Shown here: positions 49,501 to 59,391 of the stretch, one piece after another
Position numbering within the stretch: position 1 is the stretch's first letter
Layout: every line of letters starts with the position of its first letter
Assembly: GCA_037178855.1 (NCBI GenBank)
Contig: JASJZC010000006.1
Span: 7,916,501-7,980,500 of the forward strand
Direction: 5' to 3'
Length of the DNA stretch: 64,000 nt
DNA from: Oscheius sp. JU75
Lineage: Eukaryota > Nematoda > Chromadorea > Rhabditida > Rhabditidae
Position numbers and translations under genes: made by a program
Notes under the pieces: model-generated
The model's database searches: none
What the model saw: only the letters and a program-made list of their open reading frames with translations
Told to the model about the DNA's origin: nothing

Positions 49501-52500
49501 CTCGATCAGATCCAAGTTCGGATCCACGACCAGAATTCCCTTGAAGCCTTTGAAACGGACCTAAAGACTTGATGAGATGGTTCAAACGAGTCCGATTCAC
49601 TTGGAAGCAGCTGGGAATTAGGTCCAGTTCCAGAATCTGAGAGACGCTCTTGGCCAGCGAGGGAGCGATTCTGCCACAGCCATCAGAGAAACAGTACTGC
49701 TCGGCCGTCTCCGGATGACAACAGCCGCCTTCGAAGTCTTCGTCGACTCTCCACATCGTTTTGCTCAGAATGACCGTCGGCTGGGCTTGTGTGAAACATT
49801 GTCCCATTCGACTCATTAACTTGGGCACACTCTTGACCTTGCTGAAGTCGCCCATCCAGTCACGCATCTGATCGATCGAGGTCAGTAGCTCGCCAGTCTT
49901 CTTCGCGTAGATCGGAGCGTACATGTAGCAGCCGTGATCTCTCATCTGAAAGTCAGTTGTTCACAGAGTTCAATAAGAACAGAGCGAGTCGTGTTTCAAC
50001 TAGAAGAGGACGCGCCGCCTTCGCGGCGTTGCGCAGAGGGTTAGCTCTCCGACTAGAGAGTATAATGAGGCATGTTCGACCCCACACATGACAAACGTTA
50101 TTGTTTTCTCATGAAGTTCTCGGATCTACCTCTCCATCCGTTAGGTCATGACCAGCAGTTTTGCTAACGATTTCGACTGCCAAATTCAAAAGAGAACAGT
50201 ACCTGTGAATTGGACCAGGCCAAGAACTGGTAGGTCCTATTGTTGATCTCCACGCCATGGGTCAGAGCCTGATGGACCATTGCGGTGATGATAGCCGACT
50301 GCTGCTCGGATCCGTAGCCAGAAACAAAGTCCTTAACCTGAAGCTTGCCGCCATTCTCGTCACGGAAGACACATCGCAAAGCATACTCCTCGCCGTACTT
50401 TCGCACGACGCGATTCGTCATCATCACTTCGGGAGCCATGAAGAGACGACGCAGCGGAGTGATCATCACTTTGCGAACCATCACGCAGTTTTTCGGGAGG
50501 GCCTTCTTCAGATCTGCCACCTCGGACATGTTGCGCGTATCTCCGTTCAGGATTCGCAGATGGGAGTCGAAGCGGGACTGGAAAGAGAGTGATTAGCATT
50601 GTGTTTTCGAAGCTCTCTGCACACTAACTGTTGATCATGGACTTTGATACGAACACGGTTAAGAGTTCGTGCGCAGTCCGAGGTTACTGTAAAAATCAAC
50701 AAACCTTGTATAGATGCTGGAAGGCCTTTAGGACCTCGAAAGAACGCCGCTCGTCTACAGCTGCCAGCAGATTCTCCAGAGCTTCCTCACAGGCTCGACG
50801 ACATTCCTTGAAGCATCGACGAACATACTTGAAGAAGATGTGCTCGGTCGGAGTGTCCGTTTCCACGTATTCGAAGAGCTGATCTGTCACGACGCTACCT
50901 CGGGAGATCGTGGCCTAAAGGTACAAATTGTTCCGGACAGTAAAGAGACAGTACCTTGAGAGCGTAGTCAGCTCTGAAGGATCCAACCGACGCGATTTCA
51001 GTGACGACGGGAAGACGTTTCCATTGGGCGAAAATGGCTCCGAAGTGAACTTTGGCATTCGAGCGATTCATGATCCTCGACACGATTTCCATAAGCACAA
51101 TCTTACTGTCCTGAATACGACATTTCAAAGATTCTGGAAGAAGAAACTCACCCCCGGTCGACTACCCTCGTCTCCGGACGGGATCTGGAACTGGATCCAT
51201 TGACAGTCGGCAAGCGCCTCTTTGGAGCATCCCTTGAAGCGACACTTTCCATCCGGTTGCTGCTCGCCAGCGAACTGGAGCACACGAACCCAGTCATTGT
51301 TTCTGGCACTCTCCAAGTTGACGAATCGACGACCGCCTTGAAATCGCGGATTGGCTTCCCACAGCTGCGGCGGATGCTTGAGCTTCAGGGACAACGCATT
51401 CTCGGTCAAGGCACGTTGATCGACCACAATCTGAAAAGGGATAAGATAGCAAGAGCATGTATCTACTTGATGTACATTTGTTCTGTTTCTGTTAGATACG
51501 CCTCTCCTGTTACCAGTGCACTGTTCAGTAGATTCCTTGAACTCCTCTGACTTTGCATGTATGACCACCTGAAAGCAGCATCCGAGCACTGGACATTTCA
51601 CAGGGAACACGTGTTCCATTAGGTTAGACACGTCAGTCAGAGGCATAGTGATAGTGAGAGTCAGATTCAGACTGAGACTCAGAATCAGAGTCAGACACAG
51701 AGAAAGAGAGTCAGTCAATATGAGTGAGAGGGGGAGAATCAGAAGAGTCAGTGAGAACCAGAGTTAGCCTGTCAGAGTGAGAGTCAGTCAGTACTTACCT
51801 GTACAATGGAGGCGTAGGGAATTACGAGCTTGTATCCGCTGAACATCAGTCCATCCGGCTGTTGGGGAATCTGGACCGCGAAAAAGATAGTCAGGATGCG
51901 ACGGTCGTGCTCAAAGTCAGCATAGGAGCGGTAGTTCTGATTTCCGGTCACCTTGGTCGCATGCGAGTCGTCGACTTTCTGTCCACGAGCGCGTCTCTTA
52001 CAGCTGTTGGCAATCACGCTAAATAGAACTGTGTTCCTAATATAAGAGATAGACATACCTATTGGAGTACTCATTGTAATGGGTCACATAGTACCCGCGG
52101 ATGAAGAAGAGCCCCGGATTCGGACAGTTCCCGAGGAGGATTCCAACGACGGGCAGCTTAGTGTGGTGGACGACCAAATTGCGCATGCTCTTGTGGTAGT
52201 CCGGGAGCTCGATCATCAACTGGTTGTGGAGTTCCAGGGACGAGAAGTGGCAGAAACGGGCCAGGAAAGTGTACAACTTGAGTATCCTGCAAAGAGAGAT
52301 GATAAGTTGCTCTGCTCCGTGAGTGATGCGCATCAACCCTAATCCGTGGAATTCGGTACCTAACTGTTCATCGAATACCACTGCGCATCGAAGCCAATAC
52401 AGCCCATTAACATGCAATGTCTACAGAAGGATAAGCTCATTTGACCCAGGCGGCACCTTTTGCACCAAAGGCGCAGTATATAAGGAGTACGATTGAGCTT

Positions 52501-53640
52501 TGAACAACGCGGGTTCGGACCCGAAGAAAAACCCACCTCTCTCTCGGTCCACTCTCTCCCTCTTTCATGATTATAGCCAGGTCATATCTCCATTCGGCCA
52601 CCTGTTCCTCGTATTCGGCTCGCGGAAGCATGGTCCTTCGGTTCAGCTTGAACTCGTCCACCTGGCACTTGTTCTTGAACAGGTTCTCGATCATCTGCTC
52701 CACGAGCTTCTGCGGGTAAAGCCCAATGGGTTCGTGAACCTTGACACGGAACTCCATCAGATCGGCTCGCTCGGACTGCAGACGGGTCTCGTCCATCTGG
52801 ATGGGCAGCTCGGGCGGAGGCACGAATTCTTCAGCCTCATCATCATCATAAGGAACCGGGGAGACATATCCTCTGGACGGAACAGCTACCGGAGTCGGGG
52901 CACGGGAACTGGTCTGAGACCGCGTGGGAGCAACTGGCACGACGGACCAGTCCTCGAAGACGATCGGATCGGTCACTATGGGAGAGCCTGAAGAATGGGA
53001 ACTTTGACAGTGACAGAGAGACGGGATGGATAGATAGGACAGAGTGAATGGTGGATAGAAGAGAGTGGACAATGAGTAGAGTGACAATCGTTGTAGAATA
53101 CTGAACAGTAGACAGAAGAACGGGGACAGTGATAGTGTGCCGACAGTCTCGAGGACAGGGAAAACTGTACAACGGCCGTGGACCTACTGAAAGGGAAAGT
53201 AATAGGGACAGTACGCCAACTGAATAAAATGGAGTGAACCGACCGCAGAGTTGAGCTACTGAGCAGAAAAGGGAGACAATGAGTGACAGATGCAGTAAAC
53301 TACAGGACAGCAGACAGAACGATAGTGTACTTACTGAAGAGCAAGCTGGACAGTCGCAGAGACAGTATGTCTACTGGAGAATGAAGTGAACAGACTAGAG
53401 CTGCTGGTACAGAGAATAGGAAACAGGAAAAAAGACAGTGAAAAAAAAGAGAGAGTGACAGTGGTTCAGAAGAAAGAGAGACCTACCAGGATTAGAAGGA
53501 ATGAATACTGTCGTTCCATCCAGCAGGTGATTCATCGCACGGGTCAGATCGCCGTCCACAGCATTCAAGGCCTGCTCCAAGACATCTTCGGTGATGTGCG
53601 GGAGACACGCCTTCAGGTTCAGAATCTCATCCTCGTACAT
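46578..53640 (-). CDS. Cellular RNA-dependent RNA polymerase, EGO-1/RRF type (16 exons, 1684 aa)
   Basis: Exons: 53640-53487, 52987-52537, 52286-52059, 52018-51799, 51430-51152, 51110-50955, 50914-50705, 50577-50203, 49945-49601, 49560-48954, 48915-48543, 48499-47977, 47936-47587, 47446-47239, 47196-46916, 46872-46578. The catalytic signature DLDGDEY of two-barrel cellular RdRPs is at about residue 1060 (GSDLDGDEYSVIFDPD). Other family blocks: HPPQLWEA, YQFLAWSNSQMRDHGC, RFKGFKGILVVDP, GQVFIQYS, GPVLVTKNPCHVAGD, TAVDF-like SVAVDFPKSGQPA. In nematodes such enzymes make secondary siRNAs from target mRNA for Argonautes. The first exon is unusual: EILNLKACLPHITEDVLEQ onward looks like a CUE/UBA three-helix ubiquitin-binding domain. 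Intron 10 (48953-48916) needs a GC donor. Introns carry three tRNA-derived elements and one inverted-end element. TTTCAG precedes the ATG by 4 nt. Confidence 0.93.
47486..47568 (+). repeat. tRNA-derived element in RdRP intron 13
   Basis: TTAGCGCAGTCGGTTAG is an almost ideal A box and AGTTCGACCCC a good B box, about 35 nt apart, antisense to the host. Stems are imperfect. Confidence 0.65.
50008..50090 (+). repeat. tRNA-derived element in RdRP intron 8
   Basis: CGCCTTCGCGGCG hairpin, A-box-like TTGCGCAGAGGGTTAG, arm CTCTCCGACTAGAGAG, B-box-like TGTTCGACCCC. The arm is a clean 5-bp stem, but the loop sequence is not a normal anticodon loop. Confidence 0.6.
50625..50672. repeat. Inverted-end element in RdRP intron 7
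   Basis: CTGCACACTAACTGTTGATC and AAGAGTTCGTGCGCAGTCC are imperfect inverted partners only about 15 bp apart; a shrunken copy of the GCGCACCAACTC family. Confidence 0.45.
51640..51790. repeat. Degenerate GAGTCAGA satellite in RdRP intron 4
   Basis: GAGTCAGA/GTGAGAGTCAGT units recur irregularly over 150 bp. On the minus (sense) strand this gives a TCTGACTC-rich intron tail. Intron 1 (53000-53450) has a related GACAGT-rich filler. Confidence 0.5.
52465..52530 (+). repeat. tRNA-derived element in RdRP intron 2
   Basis: AAAGGCGCAGTATATAAGG in A-box position and GCGGGTTCGGACCCG, a perfect T stem and loop with B box. Antisense to the host gene. Confidence 0.55.
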
Positions 53641-53867
53641 TTTGCTGAAAGCTGACGAAATAGGAGCACAATAAAATAGAACTGACCACGGGAAGCGAGC
53701 ACGGGAATACTGGCTGAAAGCGAAGAAGAGCGCTCTTCAAAGTTTGCAGTTCCGTCAAACGAAACACAGTAATTGAAGCTAAAGTAGTTACAATACTCTC
53801 GAGAGCGGCAGAAGTGGCGCTACAGGTAAGAGACCGATAGGAGTTCGGGAAGATTAACTCTTACAAG

Positions 53868-54131
53868 GGAAGCCTTTCAACTTAAGTTGGACTTTGGCAA
53901 CGAACGAGGTGCCATTCGATAGCTCTAAACATGGGTATAATGGGGTATATTGCCAAATTGTACGAGTCCCTTCATCCTCTACACAGTATTCATCGTCGGA
54001 TCCTTCGGAGATGACTTTCAATCGATTTGCCAGACGGCGCTCATCTCGACTCAATTCGGTGTCCTTTTCCAGCCCAAATTCTTCAACCAGAAATCCGAGG
54101 ATTTCAGATGGGTTCATGTGGAAACTAAAAA
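53868..54131 (-). CDS. Orphan coding exon overlapping foldback arm
   Basis: A TTTTTAG acceptor near 54135 opens a frame that contains MNPSEILGFLVEEFGLEKDT and runs to a GTAAGA donor (CCTT|GTAAGA) near 53867. The peptide is charged and mixed in composition like real coding sequence, with no domain I know. Its last third is the foldback arm, so a second inverted copy of that part lies at 54392 on the plus strand. It lies 5' of the RdRP on the same strand, but its phase 1 donor does not join the RdRP start in frame. Could be a gene remnant, an exon of an unseen gene, or part of an RdRP 5' UTR. Confidence 0.45.
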
Positions 54132-54205
54132 GTTTGCGTCGTGAAAACAAACATAAAGAAAAAGCATAGTCACAGATAAAAGACGAAAAAAAGTAAAAAA
54201 AAAAA

Positions 54206-54280
54206 ATTCGTACGGATCCGAACCAGCAAGTAATTACATCCCAGCCCACCGCGCTCACCACCATACTACGCTGCCATGTT
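54206..54280 (-). repeat. tRNA-derived element inside the foldback spacer
   Basis: Minus strand: A-box-like TATGGTGGTGAGCGCGG, then GGGCTGGGATGTAATTAC and B box CTGGTTCGGATCC. Same strand as the orphan exon. Confidence 0.55.
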
Positions 54281-54488
54281 TTTTTGTGCCTTCGAAGTCT
54301 ACCACGGCGGGTCCTACGGCTTAGACGTCGAGATGATACGGGGGCGCCATTTTTAAAAACGTTATATCTCGGACCAGGGAGGGATTAAGCGAATTTGGCA
54401 ATATACCCCGTTATACCCATGTTTAGAGCTATCGAATGGCACCTCGTTCGTTGCCAAAGTCCAACTTAAGTTGAAAGGCTTCCCTTGT

Positions 54489-56368
54489 TAGTTCTGAACC
54501 GCTTGAGCTTCATAGTACTCTATCTGTAAGCAGAGTCACTGTCCGAACACGGCAGCGGTGAACAATCACTCTTCTTCTGAAGAGGAGAGGCTCGAGAGAA
54601 TTGTAATTGGCTAATTCTAAGTACGGGCGAAAGTTTGTCTGCCTGTCGAGACAGTACGGATGAGAAGAGGGTGCAGTGTAGATAAAGAACGGGAGAAAAG
54701 TCTAAACAACCAGGACTGGATGGAGGCAGAATTTTCTGTTTTTCGAGATATTTTTTCGATTGAGTATTCAACGAGGCCACGTTTCGATGATGAGACGGTT
54801 CGTGCGAGAACCCCCCACAGAAACGGCTCATCAGGAGCTGTTCTCTGACCAGGGAAACAAAAAATAAGGGGAAATGAAGAGAATTAATCTCTGATAGTCA
54901 CTGGATTAAGAGGTGTCAATTTTTTCAAGGAGGAAACATGTGGATTTTACTAACATCCGGTGATCCATCTATCTCGAGGGCCTGTAAGATTGCCCACTCT
55001 GGTATTATATTATCTCATTCAAGTTTGAGTGTGGCTAGAACAAGCTACTGACGATCTATCATCCCCGAAAACCCCCCATGGAAGGTCCCGAAGAAAGCCC
55101 AACTACTCACCTATTCGAAAATGCTCCATCGGATCCGTTTCATCTCCTCCTTATTCTCTTCAGACTTTTTTTGATGTTTCTGAAAAGTTTCTTCCTGGAA
55201 AGAAATAGAAAGAAGGTGGATAGAAAGAGAATGAAGATGGACAATTTAAAAACTGACGGGCTAACGCAACTTTGCGTACCCTTACATACAGAGCACTACA
55301 TGTTTAGAAAATGATTCTCTTCAGAGGGAGATGGGAAGTTTGAGGTTTTTAGATCAGAAAATCAGGGAAAGGTATAACTTTTCATTTCACTCTTACACAA
55401 AACTTCGCGTTTCTTCTGATTTGATGGTAGCGTGATTGCAAGTCTACATCTCGGTGGACTCCTAAGATGATAGTTTCCGAATGCTCAAGGCTAATCATCA
55501 ATTCAAATTCAAGAGCCGTAGCCAGCCGTGCTGCTACGTCAAACAACCTTCATTGAAGAAAATGCTTGAACACTGGGTAAGGAAAGCATATGACACTAAT
55601 GGAAGTCCCAGTACGCCTTCTGCTCCTGTTCTCTGTGCCGCCAGCTGGATTGACGGAATGCCGAGCAACGAGGTAGGTTCTCTCCTATAGTTTTGCAGTT
55701 ATTGGAAGAAGACTTACACAAAAGTTTTAAATGGCACGATGCATTTAAGCCCGTATTTGTATGCAGGAAAAAGGCTGTTTGCAGATAAAAATGCTATTCG
55801 AAAAGCTAGAGAGAACGGCTAGCGAACCTTCGTTACATCATCGCCGTTTACTCTGCCAGTCTAGCTTCTTCAACTGCCACACAAAAAACATGTTTCTTAT
55901 TCTTCGTTTTATCTATACCGAGCTCCTAATTCCTGACCACCCTTGTGTTTTAACCCTCTCTTATGAACTCCTTAATATCTTTATCTTCCTCCTAAAAAAA
56001 ACTATGAATCTTCGTGTTTTCCTGCAAGAAAAATGATTCTGTAACAGAGTTGGCTTAAAATGATTGGTCTCTATAACACGCTTTTAATCTCCAGTATCTC
56101 CAGAACTTATTTCGATAACCCACATCTGACCTCCTCTTAATAATGTTCTCAAAACGATATAAGATCATATACCGTTGTCATATAATCCTAAGCCCGCCAT
56201 AATAATGTACTAACTCAGTTTTTTAAAGAAAAAAATTTAATAACGTTATATATAAACACGTACAAACAGTCATGTGAACTGAGGGGAGAACGACTTCCAA
56301 TTTCATCAGCCTGCCGATAGGGACCCTCTCTTTACGATGGCACTTACTGATAGAGAAAAGTCATTCCA
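54489..56368. other. Intergenic, 1.9 kb
   Basis: No gene supported. The frame at 55481-55690 (MLKANHQFKFKSRSQPCCY) ends at a possible donor (GAG|GTAGGT near 55672) and could be an isolated exon, but I find no partner. AT-rich tail near 56220-56260. Confidence 0.4.
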
Positions 56369-58058
56369 ATGGCACTGTGTCTCCTGCTCATAGCCGTCGG
56401 AGCCTATTTGGGCAAGCTTTTTCTCGCTTTTTCCTAGATTGATCCTAATTCCAGTCTGGAGGGTCCTCCAGTCTCTCCGAGTCGGCGATCAGAACAAGAA
56501 AACTGTAGCCATTTCGGGATGTGACAGTGGATTCGGTAATCTGCTGGCTTTGAAGTTGGTCAAGCAGGGAATTCCTGTCATAGCTGGATGTTATTCTGAG
56601 AAGGTAAGACACTGTCGCAATTCTAATAGAAGACTCCCCGCCAAGAATACGTAATTGCGTATTTGCTGTTTTCGGGGTCAAGAAGGCATGTTTCAGCTTT
56701 CTGAAGTACTGCAAAGTTGTAGCCCTTGATCAGTTCTACAACTTTACAGAACATACTCTATATGGTATACTTACAAACCCCCGTCTTCATTCAGTACGCA
56801 ATTATCTGAGCCGCTCCACGGAGAGATTCTGTCAACACTAGCAGTTTAACACTTTCAGGGAGAAGACGCTCTTCGAAAAGAGTCTGGAAACAGTAGCCTT
56901 CTCACAACTCATGCCCTCGATGTCAGCCGAGATGACAGTGTAGCTCAGTTCGCGAAATTCGTTGGCGGAAAAGTCGGAAAGGAAGGCATCTGGGGAATCG
57001 TGTGCAACGCTGGAATTCTCGGCTACTCGGGTCCGGACGACTGGCTCGAGGTCGACGACTACATCAAGGTATGAGCCCTTACTCATCTCACCGAACTCTG
57101 CAGACAATGTCCGTGAACACATTTGGAGTGATGCGCTTCACTCAAGCCCTGAAGCCGTACGTGAAGGTGCAGAAAGGTCGAGTTGTTATCATCTCTTCAA
57201 TTTCGGGACGAACTCCTCGTCCCACGGTCGGCCCGTACTGTGTCAGCAAACACGCTGTAGAAGCCTATGCTGATGTTGTTAGGTAGCTCTACACCACGAA
57301 TCCAATCAGAATTTAGACACGAGCTCTGTGACTTTGGAGTCTCAGTACATCTTCTGGAGCCTGGATTCTTTACAACCAACATCACACAGACTGCCACTAA
57401 CGACCTCGATGCTGTGAGTACTTTCAACATGCTTTCGGTGCCAAGACGATATTTTCTCACATTCTGATGCTCTGTAAAGTTATAGAGCAGATCAAGGGCT
57501 ACAAATTTACAGAACATCGTAAAGTCAAAAAATGTCGTCTTGACACCTAAAACTTCGCGTAGGTTTAGCGAGAGAGTTGGCTTAAATACAAAATTCAATG
57601 GCTCTTTAGGTCTGGAACAGATTGAGCAAAGAAGTGAAAGAGGAATACGGAGAGAAGTTCTTCAAAGACTACAAAGAGTCCAGATTCTCGCGTCTGTCTC
57701 ACTGTGCTGATGATCTCTCTCCTGTTGTCGACGCCTATGAACATGCCCTTTTGGCCAAGTTCCCGAAGACTAGGTTGGTAAAAGTCAGCCTCATTCCTGT
57801 TACTTCTTGTTTTGCTATTCGATATCGTATCCACTGTGGACATTGGCGCGAGCCTTTTCCTTTTAAACATATTGCTCATCTGAGAAAATTGTTTTCTTGC
57901 TAGTGACTGGACTGTAACACAAAAAGTTCAGATACTGGGTTGGCTGGGACACCTGGCTTTTCTACATCCCGCTGGCTACACTTCCGACATTCCTCCAGGA
58001 CTGGGTCATCGGTTTTCAGAGGAGACATAGAGCACTACCTAAAGCTGTCTCCAAGTAG
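56369..58058 (+). CDS. Short-chain dehydrogenase/reductase, SDR9C-like (7 exons, 322 aa)
   Basis: Exons: 56369-56411, 56455-56603, 56859-57068, 57104-57282, 57317-57413, 57610-57773, 57932-58058. An N-terminal hydrophobic anchor (MALCLLLIAVGAYL) precedes the Rossmann motif SGCDSGFG (about 35-42), the NAG motif as CNAGILG, SSISG and the catalytic YCVSK (Tyr179, Lys183), then LEPGFFTT. A second hydrophobic patch (WLFYIPLATLPTFLQDWVIG) near the end and overall order resemble retinol/17-beta-hydroxysteroid dehydrogenases of the SDR9C group, ER-membrane enzymes acting on retinoids or steroids with NAD(P). Substrate unknown. Intron 1 needs a GC donor (TTGG|GCAAGC), the only choice I found that keeps frame. 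Introns 2 and 5 contain hairpin repeats. AATAAA follows the stop by about 10 nt. Confidence 0.93.
56666..56762. repeat. Hairpin repeat, copy 5
   Basis: TCGGGGTCAAGAAGGCATGT...TACTGCAAAGTTGTAG against CTACAACTTTACAGAACATA. Right arm shortened. In SDR intron 2. Confidence 0.6.
57440..57555. repeat. Hairpin repeat, copy 6 (most symmetric)
   Basis: GGTGCCAAGACGATATTTTC...CTCTGTAAAGTTATAG pairs over about 48 nt with CTACAAATTTACAGAACATC...AAATGTCGTCTTGACACC; short centre AGCAGATCAAGGG. In SDR intron 5. Confidence 0.7.
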
Positions 58059-58607
58059 ATGTGAACGGAATAAAGTGTCTGTCAACTTTCGAGCAAACCT
58101 ACATTAGAAGTGGACGAGTCATCTGTAACTCTATTTGTCGAAAGATATTCATAGAAAAAGTATCTTCGTTTACTATTTTTACTGGTTTTGGCAAGCAATG
58201 GGTTAATCATGATGAAATATTCCAAAAGCAGATTAAGCGGATCTCTTTCCGGGCAAAGAAACATAGGAATCCTGTGGTCTGTTTATTTGCTGAAAATGTT
58301 GAGACGATCTAAAAACCTCGTTATTATGGTGCCCACAGAGAGTGGCAGCTGGTCAAAGCAGTTCCTGCACCTGAATAGCCGGTCTCCCGCTGTGAGCCCA
58401 GTAATTTGGACATTATTGTCGCACATTCTTAGCTCACTCTTTGAGACTTCAGACCTAAATATGTTGCACCTTCTTCCGGTGTTTTGCTTCCAGTAAACTG
58501 GTGTCCCGTACGCATCACTGCGTCTCCCTGCTTTTCGATCAGCCGCATTACTTGAAGTGGTCTGAACTTTTGAAATTCCTCCTTTTTACATCCTTTTTTT
58601 TCAGAGT
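58059..58607. other. Intergenic between SDR and small membrane protein
   Basis: SDR polyadenylation signal near 58069, then no recognised feature until the pyrimidine tract and TCAG at 58592-58604. Confidence 0.4.
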
Positions 58608-59391
58608 ATGACGGACAGTCCACCGCTTCTTCTCGGGGACCAGGAGAGTCCTTCCAGGAGTCGGAAGGTAGTCAAGTTACTCTCTCAAAACAAGAATTCT
58701 AGAGGTCCCTGGTGCTGAGCGGCTTCAAACAGCCGCCAATGCTGACCAATGCCCAGACTCCAATGGAAGAGGAGGTTCGCAAGTTCTACGCACCAACTCT
58801 TGATCACGAGCATCGATACACAGTTCTTTTTTAACTTGACTGCATATCATGGTTGGTAGGAGTTGGTGCGCAGCATTCCTATATCCGTAACAAAGCCTAA
58901 GTGGATACTTTTAGAAGATCTGGCCAAAAGTGAAGGTGACCATAGCACGGTTCCTGACGAACACCACATCCCATGGTCTGCCCAGAGTGCCGGTAACTTT
59001 TTGATTCTTGTGAAATAGCAGAAAGTGACAGAGAGCCCGAAACCGGTGTGGAAGTCTCTTTTGGCTGGTCGTCTTCGGTCTGGCCCTACTGATCTTCCTC
59101 GTGACTGTGCTGGCTCTATACAGACGATACATAGACCAAGTCCCGGCTACGGCGGTCACGGTAGGTATTAATGGATGTCTTCTGTTTTGGGGTATTCAGC
59201 TTTATTCTTTCATTCATTCTCCCCCGAAGGGAGTGGGAAAGTTCGATTCCTGACCTCTACAAATGTTTTGATTATCTTTCAAGAGCTATCAACTGAGTAA
59301 CTTCAAGTTCAAGACTCGATTCCCGAGCAGCCTCCCCGGTCTCGGGCAAACGCTCAACATGAGAGACTGGAGGGAAATAGACAGCCATTAA
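58608..59391 (+). CDS. Small single-pass membrane protein (4 exons, 122 aa), family unknown
   Basis: Exons 58608-58667, 58703-58774, 59032-59160, 59284-59391, all joined in phase 0. The N-terminal 46 residues are polar with a possible dileucine signal (MTDSPPLLLGD). One hydrophobic segment (SLFWLVVFGLALLIFLVTVL) is followed by a basic LYRRYIDQ and a short C-terminal tail ending REIDSH. No cleavable signal peptide, so the N-terminus is probably cytosolic if the acidic/basic balance is a guide. I do not recognise the family. The N-terminus has the feel of the DEG/ENaC gene downstream, but it lacks the channel motifs. TTTTTTTCAG ends 3 nt before the ATG. Intron 2 carries an inverted-end element. 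Confidence 0.65.
58780..58876. repeat. Inverted-end element, best-kept copy
   Basis: CTACGCACCAACTCTTGATC at 58780 and TAGGAGTTGGTGCGCAGC near 58857 are clear inverted ends of a ~95-bp element in intron 2 of the small membrane protein gene. Inside: GAGCATCGATACAC. No coding capacity. Confidence 0.65.

Larger units (their letters stand above)
53863..54488. repeat. Foldback: 97-bp inverted arms, 432-bp spacer
   Basis: 53863-53959 and 54392-54488 are inverted copies with a single difference (GGTATAATGGGG against GGTATAACGGGG). Transcription through both arms would give a ~97-bp nearly perfect dsRNA stem. The arm encodes, on the outward-reading strand of each copy, the peptide start WQYTPLYPCLELSNGTSF, and the one difference is silent (CCA/CCG, Pro). 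The spacer holds a tRNA-derived element. Confidence 0.85.

Noticed and set aside
52365-52420. Possible extra RdRP exon starting TLHVNGLYWLRC
   Set aside because: Splice-like edges exist, but the upstream exon ends in phase 2 and joins 52286 directly in frame (GPRER then ILKLYTF); including this piece breaks the frame or gives a stop.
54392-54488. Second independent gene exon on the plus strand
   Set aside because: It is the inverted copy of the exon at 53868-53959; the donor-like end reads GTTAGT and the upstream side has no acceptor or longer frame.
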